Of a stretch of DNA of 64,000 nt, positions 35,456-44,746 are shown piece by piece. The stretch covers positions 4,526,001 to 4,590,000 of the forward strand of contig OY970315.1 of assembly GCA_963716525.1 (NCBI GenBank), read 5' to 3'. Numbering within the stretch: the stretch's first letter is position 1; each line of letters begins with the position of its first letter. Below the pieces are notes generated by a model, which saw only the letters and a list, made by a program, of their open reading frames with translations, was not told the DNA's origin and did no database searches. This stretch comes from JBBREP01 sp963716525. Lineage in GTDB: Bacteria > Actinomycetota > Acidimicrobiia > IMCC26256 > PALSA-610. The position numbers and the translations under genes are program-made.

Positions 35456-36354
35456 GAACGATGCAATCCCAGCAGCTCGCGATGATCGACGTCTCGAGGC
35501 CCGTCAGGCGTGACCGCCCGCCGGCGCGTTCGCTTCCGGTCGTGCGTGTGGGCGAACGATTCCTCGGTGGCCGACCACTTGAAGAACACGATAGCGATCG
35601 CCACCCAGAGCAGCAGGCCCATGCCGACCTTCATGATGAGCCCGGCGATCCCCTCGTCGGAAACGACCGAGATGCCCCACAGCCGGCCGAAGCGTTCGTA
35701 GTCCTTGTACACCGGGGTGGTGCCGAACGTGAGCATCGCCGACGGCAACGTGGGCAGGATCGACTGGAGGAAGAGATAGAACATCTGCGTCAACGGCTCG
35801 AGACGCGGCACCTCGGGCAGCGGGGAGAGCACCGGCATCCACACGACGAGCCCCGCGATCAAGATGAACGCGTGGTCGAGGAAGTGGACGAAGCCCGACT
35901 GCAGGCTCGCGTGGACCACCGGCGGCAGGTGGATGACCACGAACATGACGTTGAACAGGATCACCGCGGGCAGGAATCGGCTCAGCACCTGCGTGATGCT
36001 CAGCGTGCGGGTACGCGTGAGCGCCCAGCGCGCCATCCATTCGGGTGTGGCCAGCAGGAAGAACGGCGCCGCGACCATCAGGTACAGCACGTGCTGCACC
36101 ATGTGGACGCTGTAGAGGTAGTGCTCCGAGAGCTCGTGCAGCGGCCAGTCCGAGGCCACCCACATCGCCACGAGCCCGACCACGAAGCAGCGCACCTGGA
36201 ACCGCGTCACCACGGTCTCGCCCGGCCCCACGATCCTCGGACCGACCCGCCGGACCGCCAGGTAGTAGCAGGCCGCGGTGAGGCTCATCACGAGCCAGAC
36301 GTCGGGATGCGCGGTCCACGCCGGGAAGGTCGCGGACGCGGCGGCGGCAAGCAC
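35452..36354 (-). CDS. ctaG: Cytochrome c oxidase assembly factor, caa3_CtaG family
   Basis: 300 residues with about seven transmembrane helices (WLVMSLTAACYYLAV, FVVGLVAMWVASDW, VLYLMVAAPFFLLA, FLPAVILFNVMFVVIHLPP and others). The conserved motifs HELSEHYLYSVHMVQHVLYL and HFLDHAFILIAGLVVWMP carry the His residues thought to handle copper in this family. It is required for forming the CuB or CuA centre of caa3 oxidases in Bacillus. This is the Bacillus-type CtaG, unrelated to Cox11. It starts one base before the ctaF stop region, in the same operon. Confidence 0.9.
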   Translation of the reverse strand: MLAAAASATFPAWTAHPDVWLVMSLTAACYYLAVRRVGPRIVGPGETVVTRFQVRCFVVGLVAMWVASDWPLHELSEHYLYSVHMVQHVLYLMVAAPFFLLATPEWMARWALTRTRTLSITQVLSRFLPAVILFNVMFVVIHLPPVVHASLQSGFVHFLDHAFILIAGLVVWMPVLSPLPEVPRLEPLTQMFYLFLQSILPTLPSAMLTFGTTPVYKDYERFGRLWGISVVSDEGIAGLIMKVGMGLLLWVAIAIVFFKWSATEESFAHTHDRKRTRRRAVTPDGPRDVDHRELLGLHRS

Positions 36355-36355
36355 G

Positions 36356-36739
36356 TCAGCCCCGGTAGACGTTCGAGGAGTTCAACAAGGCGTGCAGCAT
36401 CAACGCCACGATCATGAACACCGTCAACGCCAGCGCGAGCCCGGTGAAGAACCAGCGGCGCAGGACGCGCGCGTCGGTCTTCAGGTGCATGTACCACGCC
36501 ACGACGAGTGAGAACTTCGTGATCGCGAGCACGAGCAGCACGAAGATCATCACGTCGCTGTTCAGCCCGGTGGCGTACGACACCGCGACCTCGATGCCCG
36601 TGATCACCACGAGCACGACCGCGATCATCACGTACTGGCGCGGTTGCGGATGCAGGTGCTCGTGGGCGACGACCTCGCCGCGTTCGTCGACCGCGATGAT
36701 CTCGCCGCCGCTTCCCGACAGCAGCTCACCCGTCGTCAT
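36356..36739 (-). CDS. ctaF: Cytochrome c oxidase subunit IV (prokaryotic, CtaF-like)
   Basis: 127 residues with three predicted helices: QYVMIAVVLVVITGIEVAV, DVMIFVLLVLAITKFSLVVAWYMH and FFTGLALALTVFMIVALMLHA. The central FSLVVAWYMHLKTD matches the COX4_pro/CtaF family signature (K-F-x-x-V-x-x-Y-M-H). A small structural subunit of caa3 oxidase in the cytoplasmic membrane. It lies between ctaE and ctaG with short gaps. The His/Glu-rich head (AHEHLHPQPRQ) is of unknown significance. Confidence 0.88.
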   Translation of the reverse strand: MTTGELLSGSGGEIIAVDERGEVVAHEHLHPQPRQYVMIAVVLVVITGIEVAVSYATGLNSDVMIFVLLVLAITKFSLVVAWYMHLKTDARVLRRWFFTGLALALTVFMIVALMLHALLNSSNVYRG

Positions 36740-36770
36740 GATCGCACCTGCCTGCGCTCGTTCGGGCCCG

Positions 36771-37439
36771 TCACTTGTACGGCACCAGGTACACGACCGT
36801 GAAGATCACGATCCAGACGATGTCGACGAAGTGCCAGTACAGACCGGCGATCTCGACCGCTTCGGCCTTGTCGGTGTCGAGCTTGCCCTGCAGCGACCGT
36901 TGCATGAGCGACAGCAACCAGAAGATGCCCACGGTGACGTGCGCACCGTGCAGACCGGTCATCACGAAGAACGTGCTGCCGAACGTGCCGGTGGAGAGAT
37001 GCAGACCCTCGCGGTAGAAGTTCGTGAACTCGTACACCTGGCCGGCGATGAACGTGAGGCCGAACAACGCCGTGGCGCCGAGCCAGATGCGCAGGCGCCG
37101 CTGATCGCCGCGCTGGATCGCCGCGAGCGCGAGCACCATCGTGAGCGAGCTCATCAGCAGGATGAAGCTCGTGCACGACGTGAACGGGATGTCGAACAGG
37201 TCCTTCGGATGCGGGATCGGCTGGTGCGTGGCCTGGGCCACCGCGACGTCGCGGCCGCGGAAGATCAGGTACGTGGAGATGAACGACCCGAAGAACAGCG
37301 CCTCCGACGACAGGAAGACCCAGATCCCAAGCTTCGGGTTGGACACCCCGGTGTTCGTGGCGTGGTGGTCGTGCGCGCCCTGGATGCCGTGACCGGCCTC
37401 GAGCGCCGCCGCCGGGACTTCAGCGGTGACGGTGCTCAT
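36771..37439 (-). CDS. ctaE: Cytochrome c oxidase subunit III
   Basis: 222 residues with five helices, as in actinobacterial and Bacillus CtaE (the first two helices of the seven-helix type are missing). Landmarks are LGIWVFLSSEALFFGSFISTYL with the conserved Glu, QVYEFTNF, FFVMTGLHGAHVTVG and the terminal YWHFVDIVWIVIFTVVYL. ATG 37439 overlaps the ctaD stop by four bases; an upstream in-frame ATG at 37526 would run into ctaD and is rejected. The subunit stabilises subunit I and sustains proton uptake. Confidence 0.95.
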   Translation of the reverse strand: MSTVTAEVPAAALEAGHGIQGAHDHHATNTGVSNPKLGIWVFLSSEALFFGSFISTYLIFRGRDVAVAQATHQPIPHPKDLFDIPFTSCTSFILLMSSLTMVLALAAIQRGDQRRLRIWLGATALFGLTFIAGQVYEFTNFYREGLHLSTGTFGSTFFVMTGLHGAHVTVGIFWLLSLMQRSLQGKLDTDKAEAVEIAGLYWHFVDIVWIVIFTVVYLVPYK

Positions 37440-39352
37440 GAATGGTCCCCCTCGGCCGTGCTGGGCTCGAACGACCACGCGGCGATGCCGAACATCAGCA
37501 CGAACACGCCGACGCCGAGCACCCACCAGTTCTTGTAGACGAAGCCGTAGCCCATGATCGGCAGGCCGAGGCCGAGCACGAGCGGCCAGTACGACGGCGA
37601 CGGCAGGTGGATGTGCGACGCGTCGACGTCCACCGCGTGCTCACCGGCATCGCTGCCGCCCGAAGGCAGCCGCACGAGCCGACCCTCCTCGTCCTCGGTG
37701 TACTTCTTGTGCCAGAAGTCGTCGAATGCGTGCACCTCGGGGATCTCGAGGAAGTTGTACTCGGGGGCCGGCGACGGGATGCTCCACTCGAGCGTGCGGC
37801 CGTCCCAGGGGTCGGCCGGCGCGGGCACCCGGCGGGCGCGCGACACGAACACGTTCACGAGGAACGTCAACGTCGACAGGGCGATGATGAACCCGCCGAC
37901 CGTCTCGAGCTTGTTGTAGATGTCCCACCCGAAGCCGCTGCCGTACGTGTAGGTGCGGCGGGGCATGCCCTCCAGACCGACGATGTGCATCGGGAAGAAC
38001 GTGAGGTTGAGGCCGAGGAGCATCAGCCAGAAGTTCACCTTGCCGAGCCCGTCGTTGAGCACGTGCCCGAAGACCTTCGGCCACCAGTAGTACATGCCAC
38101 CGAAGATCGCCATGATCAGGCCGCCGAAGAGCACGTAATGGAAGTGCGCCACCACGAAGTACGTGTCGGTCTGCTGCGCGTCGCTCGGCACAATGGAGTG
38201 CATGACACCCGAGAGGCCGCCGACAGTGAACATGGCGATGAAGCCGAGCGCGAACAGCATCGGCGTTTTCAGGCGCACCGCGCCGCCCCACACCGTGCCG
38301 AGCCAGTTGAAGATCTTCACACCCGTGGGGACGGCGATGGCCATGGTGGCGATGCCGAACCCCGTGGTTGCCGCAGGCCCGATGCCGGTGACGAACATGT
38401 GGTGTGCCCACACGCCCCACCCGAGGAAGCCGATCGCGATGCCCGAGAACACCACGACCCGGGCGCCGAACAGCGGCTTGCGGCTGAACACGGGCAGGAT
38501 CTCGGAGACGATGCCCATGCCCGGCAGGATGAGGATGTACACCTCGGGATGGCCGAAGATCCAGAACAGGTTCTGGTACAGCAGCGGATCGCCGCCGTTC
38601 GTGGCGTTGAAGAAGTTCGTGTGGAAGTTGCGATCCATGAACACCTGGATCAGCGCCGCGGTGACCGTGGGCATCGCGAACACGGTGAGCACGGCGATCA
38701 CGAGCATCATCCACACGAACACGGGCATGCGCAGCAGCGTCATGCCGGGCGCGCGCATGTTGAGGATCGTCACGATGAAGTTGAGACCGGAGGTGACCGA
38801 CCCGATGCCGAGCATGATCAGGCCGACCGCCCAGAAGTCGGCGCCGTGGCTCGGCAGGAAGCCGTTCGCGTACGGCATCGACGTGAGCGGCGTGTAGCCG
38901 AACCAGCCGCCGTTCGGCGCGCCGCCGAGCAGGAAGCTCGAATAGATGAACAGGCCGCCGAACAGGAAGACCCAGTACCCGAGCATGTTGATGCGGGGGA
39001 AGGCGACGTCGCGCGCGCCGATCAGCAACGGCACGAAGTAGTTCCCCATGCCGACGGCCATCGGCATGCCCACGAGGAACACCATCGTGGTGCCGTGCAT
39101 CGTGAACAGCTGGTTGTACATCGCCGCCGTGAGCACGGTGCCGTTCGGCGCCCAGAGCTGCACACGGATGAGCAGCGCCTCCGAGCCCGCGATCACGAAG
39201 AACACGAGCGAGGTGGCGCAGTACAGGATGCCGATCTTCTTGTGGTCGATCGTGGTCAGCCAGCTCGTCCAGCCGGCGGTCTTCGTGGGCCGGGCGAATC
39301 TCGGGCGCGCCGGTGCCGGCGCGTACGAGATCGCCCGTTCGACGGTCGTCAT
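37436..39352 (-). CDS. ctaD: Cytochrome c oxidase subunit I with C-terminal two-helix extension
   Basis: 638 residues, haem-copper oxidase subunit I that reduces O2 and pumps protons. Haem ligands are in FTMHGTTMVF and VVAHFHYVLFGG; CuB ligands in FGHPEVYILILPG (with the Tyr cross-linked to His) and WAHHMF. The K-channel residues follow in GVWAHHMFVTG..PTGVKIFNW. After the usual 12 helices (about residue 530), there is a cytoplasmic stretch and two more helices (YWPLVLGLGLPIMGYGFVY, WWVLGVGVFVLMFGIAAWSF), a subunit-IV-like tail known in some actinobacterial CtaD. ATG 39352. It lies between ctaC and ctaE. Confidence 0.97.
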   Translation of the reverse strand: MTTVERAISYAPAPARPRFARPTKTAGWTSWLTTIDHKKIGILYCATSLVFFVIAGSEALLIRVQLWAPNGTVLTAAMYNQLFTMHGTTMVFLVGMPMAVGMGNYFVPLLIGARDVAFPRINMLGYWVFLFGGLFIYSSFLLGGAPNGGWFGYTPLTSMPYANGFLPSHGADFWAVGLIMLGIGSVTSGLNFIVTILNMRAPGMTLLRMPVFVWMMLVIAVLTVFAMPTVTAALIQVFMDRNFHTNFFNATNGGDPLLYQNLFWIFGHPEVYILILPGMGIVSEILPVFSRKPLFGARVVVFSGIAIGFLGWGVWAHHMFVTGIGPAATTGFGIATMAIAVPTGVKIFNWLGTVWGGAVRLKTPMLFALGFIAMFTVGGLSGVMHSIVPSDAQQTDTYFVVAHFHYVLFGGLIMAIFGGMYYWWPKVFGHVLNDGLGKVNFWLMLLGLNLTFFPMHIVGLEGMPRRTYTYGSGFGWDIYNKLETVGGFIIALSTLTFLVNVFVSRARRVPAPADPWDGRTLEWSIPSPAPEYNFLEIPEVHAFDDFWHKKYTEDEEGRLVRLPSGGSDAGEHAVDVDASHIHLPSPSYWPLVLGLGLPIMGYGFVYKNWWVLGVGVFVLMFGIAAWSFEPSTAEGDHS

Positions 39353-39386
39353 GCGCGTGCTCCAGGCTCGATCATTGTCACCATGC

Positions 39387-40577
39387 TCACTGGCTGCTCG
39401 TGTTCTTCGTGGACAGCAGGAACTGCGCGATCTGCTGTGCGAGCTGCTTGCTCATGGGATGCAGCGGATCGTTCTTGAACGACGGCATCCCGACCTTGCA
39501 GGGGCTCGAGGTGGGATCGGTGCTGCCGCTCTTGCCCCGGTTCGGACACTCGTTGTACTTCCCGAAGTCGCTCGTGCTGTGGCGCGGCGCGTCGTAGATC
39601 CACTGCCACAGGTTGTCGTAGTTCAGCTCGAACGTCGCGCCGCCGAACGACGTGCGGTCGGCGAGGTGTGTGAGGTTCGGACCCCGGTTGATCGGCTCGG
39701 CCTTGCCCGTCTGGATCTGCGTGTCGGCCTTCGGGTCGAGGCCCTGGATGTAGTGGCAGCTACTGCACTCGTAGGTCTTGTTGAACGAGTCGAACGTGGC
39801 GAGCTGCGCCGGCGTCCACGGCGTGAGCTGGGTCTGGTACCACTGCTTGAAGTCGTGCATCGTCTCGACGAACGTGCGGTTGCGCATGTCGGCGTGGCTC
39901 AGACCGCAATACTCCACGCACTGGCCGAAGTACTCCTTCGGGTTGCCGTCGGTGATGCCCTTGGTGTCGGTCTCCAACTGGTAGTGGTTGTAGTGACCGG
40001 GCACGACGTCGCGCTTGCCGGCGAGCGGCGGGATCCAGAACGAGTGGATCACGTTGTCGCTCTTCAGCGTGAACCACACGGGCACCCCCGCCGGGATGTG
40101 CAGCTCGTTCGCGGTGATCATCTGATGGCTGGAGTCGAAGTTCGTGTACTGGAACTCCCACCACCACTGCTTGCCGGTGACGGTGATCTCCAACGCGTCC
40201 TTCGGCTTGGCCGACTGCGTCCAGATGAGCTTCACCGTGAACACCGCCATCACCATCAGGATCAGGGCCGGCGCGATCGTCCACGAGATCTCGAGCACGG
40301 TGTTGCCGTGCACCTGTACGGGGTTCTCGTTGCCCGGGCGCTCACGGAATCGGATCGCCGCGAAGAGCACCGCGAGGATCACGGCCACACCGATCACCGC
40401 GGCGAGGATGAAGAACCCCGTGAAGATGTGGAAGTCGTCGCGTGCGACCTTGCCGGCCGGGTGCAGGGTGCTCTGGTGCTTGGTGGCACTCGAGCAACCG
40501 GCAGCGACGAGCATGCACAACGCGGCGGCAGCAGTGGCCTTGAGGCCCCTGCGGCGCCGGATGTTTGCTGTTCGCAT
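39387..40577 (-). CDS. ctaC: Cytochrome c oxidase subunit II with fused cytochrome c domain (caa3 type)
   Basis: 396 residues. ATG 40577 follows GGGAAGG by five bases, better than the upstream in-frame start. A lipobox (LVAAGC) suggests a lipid-anchored N-terminus, then two helices (FTGFFILAAVIGVAVILAVL; WTIAPALILMVMAVFTV). The CuA domain has GQCVEYCGLSHADM with both Cys, His and Met ligands, plus the upstream His in DNVIHSFW. The C-terminal cytochrome c domain binds haem by CSSCH, with axial Met in KVGMPSF. So electrons can enter through a fused c-type haem. First gene of the caa3 operon. Confidence 0.96.
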   Translation of the reverse strand: MRTANIRRRRGLKATAAAALCMLVAAGCSSATKHQSTLHPAGKVARDDFHIFTGFFILAAVIGVAVILAVLFAAIRFRERPGNENPVQVHGNTVLEISWTIAPALILMVMAVFTVKLIWTQSAKPKDALEITVTGKQWWWEFQYTNFDSSHQMITANELHIPAGVPVWFTLKSDNVIHSFWIPPLAGKRDVVPGHYNHYQLETDTKGITDGNPKEYFGQCVEYCGLSHADMRNRTFVETMHDFKQWYQTQLTPWTPAQLATFDSFNKTYECSSCHYIQGLDPKADTQIQTGKAEPINRGPNLTHLADRTSFGGATFELNYDNLWQWIYDAPRHSTSDFGKYNECPNRGKSGSTDPTSSPCKVGMPSFKNDPLHPMSKQLAQQIAQFLLSTKNTSSQ

Positions 40578-40643
40578 CGAACCTTCCCGCACTCGTGCTC
40601 ACGTCACGAGCCTGGCTGGAGGTGGACCGAAAACCGCGGCGAC

Positions 40644-40672
40644 TCTATCCGTCGTGAATCACAACGAAGCAA
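40644..40672 (-). promoter_or_regulatory. Candidate promoter of the cta operon
   Basis: On the minus strand TTGCTT (40672-40667) and GATAGA (40649-40644) are separated by 17 bases, about 67 bases upstream of the ctaC start. The 190-base gap between era and ctaC contains no ORF. The assignment rests only on match and spacing. Confidence 0.35.
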
Positions 40673-40767
40673 CTTGTGAGGTGGAGAATTCCGAGGCCGT
40701 TCGCGCGTTCGTGAACGGACCGGCGATGCCCGCCGTGCGCACCTTCTCAGGCGGGCGCGCAATCGTG

Positions 40768-41694
40768 TCAGTAGCCGAGGCGATCGAGGGCGGCCGGACG
40801 CTGCTGCCAGTCGGGGTCGACCTTCACCCGGGTCTCGAGGTGGATGCGCGTGCCGAGCAACGACTCCAGCTCGAGTCGCGCCGCGCGCCCAGCACGCTTC
40901 AACCGCTCGCCGCCGCGCCCGATCACGATCCCCTTCTGCGACTCTCGCTCCACGCGCACGATGCACCGGAGCGCGAGGAGCGGCTCCCCGGACTTCGTGG
41001 TGCGCTCCTCGATCTCGTCCACCGACACGGTGATCGAGTGCGGCAGCTCCTCGCGGGCGCCGGCAAGGAGTTGCTCGCGCACCAGCTCGGCGGCGAGGAA
41101 CGACTCGGGCTGGTCACTCACCGCACCGGCCGGGTAGTAGGTGGGGCCCTCGGGCAGCCGGGACTCCAGCTCGGCCACGAGCGCGTCGAGGCCGGCACCC
41201 GTGCGTGCCGACAGCGGCACGTAGGCGTCGAACTCGCCGAGCTCGCCCGATGCGAGCGTCGTCAGCTGCGCGGCCACGGCGTCCTTCGTCGCCGCGTCGA
41301 TCTTCGACACCACCGCGATGCGCGCCGGCGGGCGGGCCCGGCTCGCGAGGTCGGCCACGAAGCGATCGCCCGGACCGATGCGCTCGTTCGCCGCGACGAG
41401 CACGCACACGGCGTCGACCGAGGCGAGCGACTCGACCGCACGCTGGTTCGTGCGCTCGCCGAGCAGCGTGCGCGGCCGGTGCACGCCCGGTGTGTCCAGC
41501 AGCACGATCTGTGACGCCGGCGTGGTCCGCACGCCGCGGATCGCCGTACGTGTGGTCTGGGGCTTGTCCGAGACGATGGCCACCTTCGTGCCCACGAGGG
41601 CGTTCACGAGCGTCGACTTGCCCACGTTCGGGCGGCCGACGACCGTGACGAAGCCCGACCGGAACCCGGATCCAGACGTTGCGGCGTCGCTCAC
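40768..41694 (-). CDS. era: GTPase Era
   Basis: 308 residues. Era binds the 3' end of 16S rRNA and acts in 30S assembly. The GTPase domain shows G1 GRPNVGKSTL, G2 QTTRTAIRG, G3 DTPGVH and G4 SKID (NKxD variant). The C-terminal KH domain carries GIVIGRGGERLKRAGRAARLELE, the expected RNA-binding loop. GTG 41694 overlaps the stop of the CBS-domain gene by GTGA. Last gene of the phoH-ybeY-corC-era series. Confidence 0.96.
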   Translation of the reverse strand: MSDAATSGSGFRSGFVTVVGRPNVGKSTLVNALVGTKVAIVSDKPQTTRTAIRGVRTTPASQIVLLDTPGVHRPRTLLGERTNQRAVESLASVDAVCVLVAANERIGPGDRFVADLASRARPPARIAVVSKIDAATKDAVAAQLTTLASGELGEFDAYVPLSARTGAGLDALVAELESRLPEGPTYYPAGAVSDQPESFLAAELVREQLLAGAREELPHSITVSVDEIEERTTKSGEPLLALRCIVRVERESQKGIVIGRGGERLKRAGRAARLELESLLGTRIHLETRVKVDPDWQQRPAALDRLGY

Positions 41695-43109
41695 TGGCGG
41701 TCGTTGCCGCGCGGGGCGCGGGCCGGCGGCGACGTGGGGGTGGCCGCGGGGGTGGACCCGCCGCGCGGGGCACCGGCGGGCGGCGGCGCGGAGGTGGAGC
41801 CGCCGTCGCTCGGGGCCACCGCGTGCTCGGTCTTCGCGGCGCGGCGCGGCGGATCGTCCTGCACCTTGCGCGGCACCCTGCGGATCACCACCGACACGAT
41901 GCGCCGGCCGTCGACCAGCTCGGCCACGAACTGGTGCTCGCCCACAACGACGGAGTCGCCGCGCTCGGGCACATGACCGAGCTCGTTGAACACGAGACCG
42001 CCGACGGTGTCCCAGTCGCCGTCGAGCTGGACGCCGAGCTCCTCCTCGATCTCCCCGACCGGTGTGCGGCCGGGCACGCGCCACCGCCCGTCGGAGAGCT
42101 GCTCGATCTCCTCGGTGGGCAGGTCGAACTCGTCGGTGATCTCGCCGACGATCTCCTCGAGCAGGTCCTCCATCGTGACGATGCCCGCGGTGCCGCCGTA
42201 CTCGTCGACGACGACCGCCATGTGGAACTTGCGGGCTTGCATCTCGCGCAGCAGATCGTCGACCTTCTTCGATTCGGGCACGTACACCGCGTCGCGCAGG
42301 TCGCGCCGGATCGACACGCTGCCCTGCCCGCCGGCAGCGCGCGCGACGAGATCCTTCAGGTACACGAGACCGGTAATGTTGTCGGTGGTCTCCTCGTAGC
42401 ACGGCACGCGCGAGAACCCGCTGTCGATCATCACCTTGATCGCCTCGTCGACAGTGGCCACCACCTCCACCGCCTTCATCTGCGTGCGCGGCACCATCAC
42501 ATCGCTCACCGGCGTGTCGCCGATCTCCAGGACCGAGTGGATGAGCTCCTTCTGCTCGTTCTCGATCGCCGCCTCGTCGGCGGCAACGTCGACCATGGCG
42601 AGGATCTCGGCCTCGGTGACGTACGGACCCTTCGGCAGTGCCTTGCCGGGCAGCACGACGTTGGCAAGGCCGATGAACCCGCGCACGAACACGCGCAGTG
42701 GCGCGAAGCGCGTCATCCAGACGAGCAGCCGTGACAGCGCGAGCGCGGCCCGCTCCGGGTGCTTGACCGCGTAGGTCTTCGGCGCGACCTCCGCGAACGT
42801 GAAGAACACGAAGACCTCGGCGACGGTGCCGAGCAGGAAGCCGAGCCATCCGCCCCATGCCTCCAGCAGCGAACCGAGGAGCGTCGCCGAGGTCATCTGG
42901 CAGACGAGCACGATGAGCAGCACGCTGTTGAGCGTGTTCTCCGGCGTGTCGAACAGCGACAGCAGCCGGTCGGCGCGCTTGTCGCCTTCCTCCGCGAACG
43001 CGCGCAACTTCATGCGCGACGCCCGGGTGAACGCGGTCTCGGCCAGCGCCATGACGCTCGACACGACGAAGAGCACGACGATCACCGCCACGGTGACGCC
43101 GTTGCTCAT
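41691..43109 (-). CDS. Hemolysin-family CBS-domain transporter-associated membrane protein (CorC/YtfL-like)
   Basis: 472 residues. An N-terminal DUF21/CNNM domain with three to four helices (VTVAVIVVLFVVSSVMALAETAF, LLIVLVCQM, FLLGTVAEVFVFFTFAEVAPK) precedes two CBS motifs (MVPRTQMKAVEVVATVDEAI; AVVVDEYGGTAGIVTMEDLLEEIVGEI) and a CorC_HlyC domain (RWRVPGRTPVGEIEEELG). Members are linked to Mg2+/Co2+ efflux. The last 55 residues are a Pro/Ala/Gly-rich low-complexity tail. It overlaps ybeY upstream and era downstream by four bases each, so the three are translationally coupled. Confidence 0.92.
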   Translation of the reverse strand: MSNGVTVAVIVVLFVVSSVMALAETAFTRASRMKLRAFAEEGDKRADRLLSLFDTPENTLNSVLLIVLVCQMTSATLLGSLLEAWGGWLGFLLGTVAEVFVFFTFAEVAPKTYAVKHPERAALALSRLLVWMTRFAPLRVFVRGFIGLANVVLPGKALPKGPYVTEAEILAMVDVAADEAAIENEQKELIHSVLEIGDTPVSDVMVPRTQMKAVEVVATVDEAIKVMIDSGFSRVPCYEETTDNITGLVYLKDLVARAAGGQGSVSIRRDLRDAVYVPESKKVDDLLREMQARKFHMAVVVDEYGGTAGIVTMEDLLEEIVGEITDEFDLPTEEIEQLSDGRWRVPGRTPVGEIEEELGVQLDGDWDTVGGLVFNELGHVPERGDSVVVGEHQFVAELVDGRRIVSVVIRRVPRKVQDDPPRRAAKTEHAVAPSDGGSTSAPPPAGAPRGGSTPAATPTSPPARAPRGNDRQ

Positions 43110-43633
43110 GCCCGCCGCTCCAGCGCGCTGAACTCGTCGAGCAGCGCACGTTCCTGCGCTCGCATGCGGCCGGTCTCGTCGGGCTCGGCGTGGTCGTAGC
43201 CGAGCAGGTGGAGGATGCCGTGCACCACGAGCAGGGACAGCTCCGACTCGATCGACACGCCGCGCCCGGTCGCCTCACGCGCCGCGTACGACGGGCACAC
43301 CATCACGTCACCGAGCAGCGTCGGGATGTCGTCGGTGTCGTCGACCGAACCGGGACCGTGACCGCCCGCGTCGGGTTGCCGCCCGCCGGGCCCGAAGTCC
43401 TCGTCGATCGGGAACGCGAGCACGTCGGTGGGCCCGGTGTGGTCGAGGAACTGCTCGTTGTAGCGAGCGATGGTCTCCTCGTCCACGAACAGCAGCGAGA
43501 GCTCCACGTCGTTCGGCACCCGCTCGCGCTCCAGCACGAGCCGCGCGAGGCGCACGTAGCGATCGAGATCGACGGCGACCGCGCTCTGTTCGTCGGTGGC
43601 GTGCAGGGTGGGATGGTCGGTGTCGGATGGCAT
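43106..43633 (-). CDS. ybeY: Endoribonuclease YbeY
   Basis: 175 residues. Zinc-dependent single-strand RNase needed for 16S rRNA 3' maturation and ribosome quality control. The metal site HGILHLLGYDH is complete (three His). YNEQFLDHTGPTDVLAFP is the conserved substrate-side loop. An insertion of about 15 residues (GGRQPDAGGHGPGSVD) after that loop is rich in Gly/Asp. ATG 43633 follows phoH by 41 bases and its stop overlaps the CBS-domain gene by ATGA. Confidence 0.95.
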   Translation of the reverse strand: MPSDTDHPTLHATDEQSAVAVDLDRYVRLARLVLERERVPNDVELSLLFVDEETIARYNEQFLDHTGPTDVLAFPIDEDFGPGGRQPDAGGHGPGSVDDTDDIPTLLGDVMVCPSYAAREATGRGVSIESELSLLVVHGILHLLGYDHAEPDETGRMRAQERALLDEFSALERRA

Positions 43634-43674
43634 CGGGTGTGCGGGCGGTAGCGCCCGACAGTCCCCCTGGTCGA

Positions 43675-44656
43675 TCAGCGGCCGCGCCCACGCGCGCCGT
43701 CATGCGCAGCGTAGGCATCGACGATGTCCTGGACGATCTTGTGCCGCACCACGTCGTTGCTGCCCAGCTCCACGAACGTGAGGCCCGGCACGTCGGCGAG
43801 CACCTTGCGCACCTGGAGGAGCCCGCTCCGGCCCCGGCCGTCGGGCAGGTCGATCTGCGTCACGTCGCCGGTGACGACCGCGTGCGATCCGAAGCCGAGC
43901 CGCGTGAGGAACATCTTCATCTGCTCCGCCGTGGTGTTCTGGGCCTCGTCGAGGATGATGAAGCTGTCGTTGAGCGTGCGGCCCCGCATGTAGGCGAGCG
44001 GCGCGACCTCGATCGTGCCGCGGTCGATGAGCCGCGCGACCGCCTCGGCGTCGAGCATGTCGTAGAGCGCGTCGTAGAGCGGGCGGAGGTACGGGTCGAC
44101 CTTCGCGAGCATGTCGCCGGGCAGGAACCCGAGGTGCTCGCCGGCCTCCACCGCGGGCCGTGTGAGGATGATGCGGTTCACGTCCTTCGCCTGGAGCGCC
44201 TGCACCGCGAGCGCGACGGCGAGGTAGCTCTTGCCGGTTCCTGCCGGCCCGATCGCGAACGTGATCGTGTGCTCGCGCACAGCGTCGACGTAGCGCTTCT
44301 GGCCCGCGGTCTTGGGCCGGATCGTCTTGCGACCCCGCACGACCTCGGTGGACAGCACCTCGCTCGGTCGCACCTCGTCGCGGCAGCATGTCGATCGAGC
44401 GGGCGACACCGTCGCGGTCGATGGGCTGCCCCGACTCGAGCACCAGCACGAGCTCCTCGAAGAGCCGCCCGACCCGCCGGGCTTCGTCGGCCGGCCCGTT
44501 GATCGAGATCTCGTTGCCGCGCACGTGGATCGACACCGCGAACGCGCCTTCCACGATCCGCAGCAGCTCGTCGTGCGGACCGAGCAACTCGGTCATCAGG
44601 TGGTTGCTCGCGACGACGTGCACCTGCACCGTGTCGGAGGGTGGCGACGCCGTCAC
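43675..44656 (-). CDS. phoH: PhoH-family ATPase (frame break near 44381)
   Basis: About 327 residues. The N-terminal KH-like part (TELLGPHDELLRIVEGAF, IHVRGNEISINGPADEARR) is followed by the PhoH ATPase: Walker A GPAGTGKSYLA, RPAVEAGEHLGFLPGD, Walker B FIILDEAQNTTAEQMKMFLTR and sensor VTGDVTQIDLP. The break near 44378-44384 is repaired by reading CTGCCGCGAC as CTGCGCGAC (SIDMLRDEVRPSEVL). PhoH proteins are thought to act as RNA helicase or NTPase, often paired with YbeY as here. It lies 90 bases after bldD on the same strand. Confidence 0.93.
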
Positions 44657-44746
44657 GGAGCGCTGCTGCCCCCGGCACGCGGTCCCAGGCGGCCCGCCCG
44701 GATCGGAACCAGTCTGTACGGAACCCGGCTGTACGTGCGCGCGACC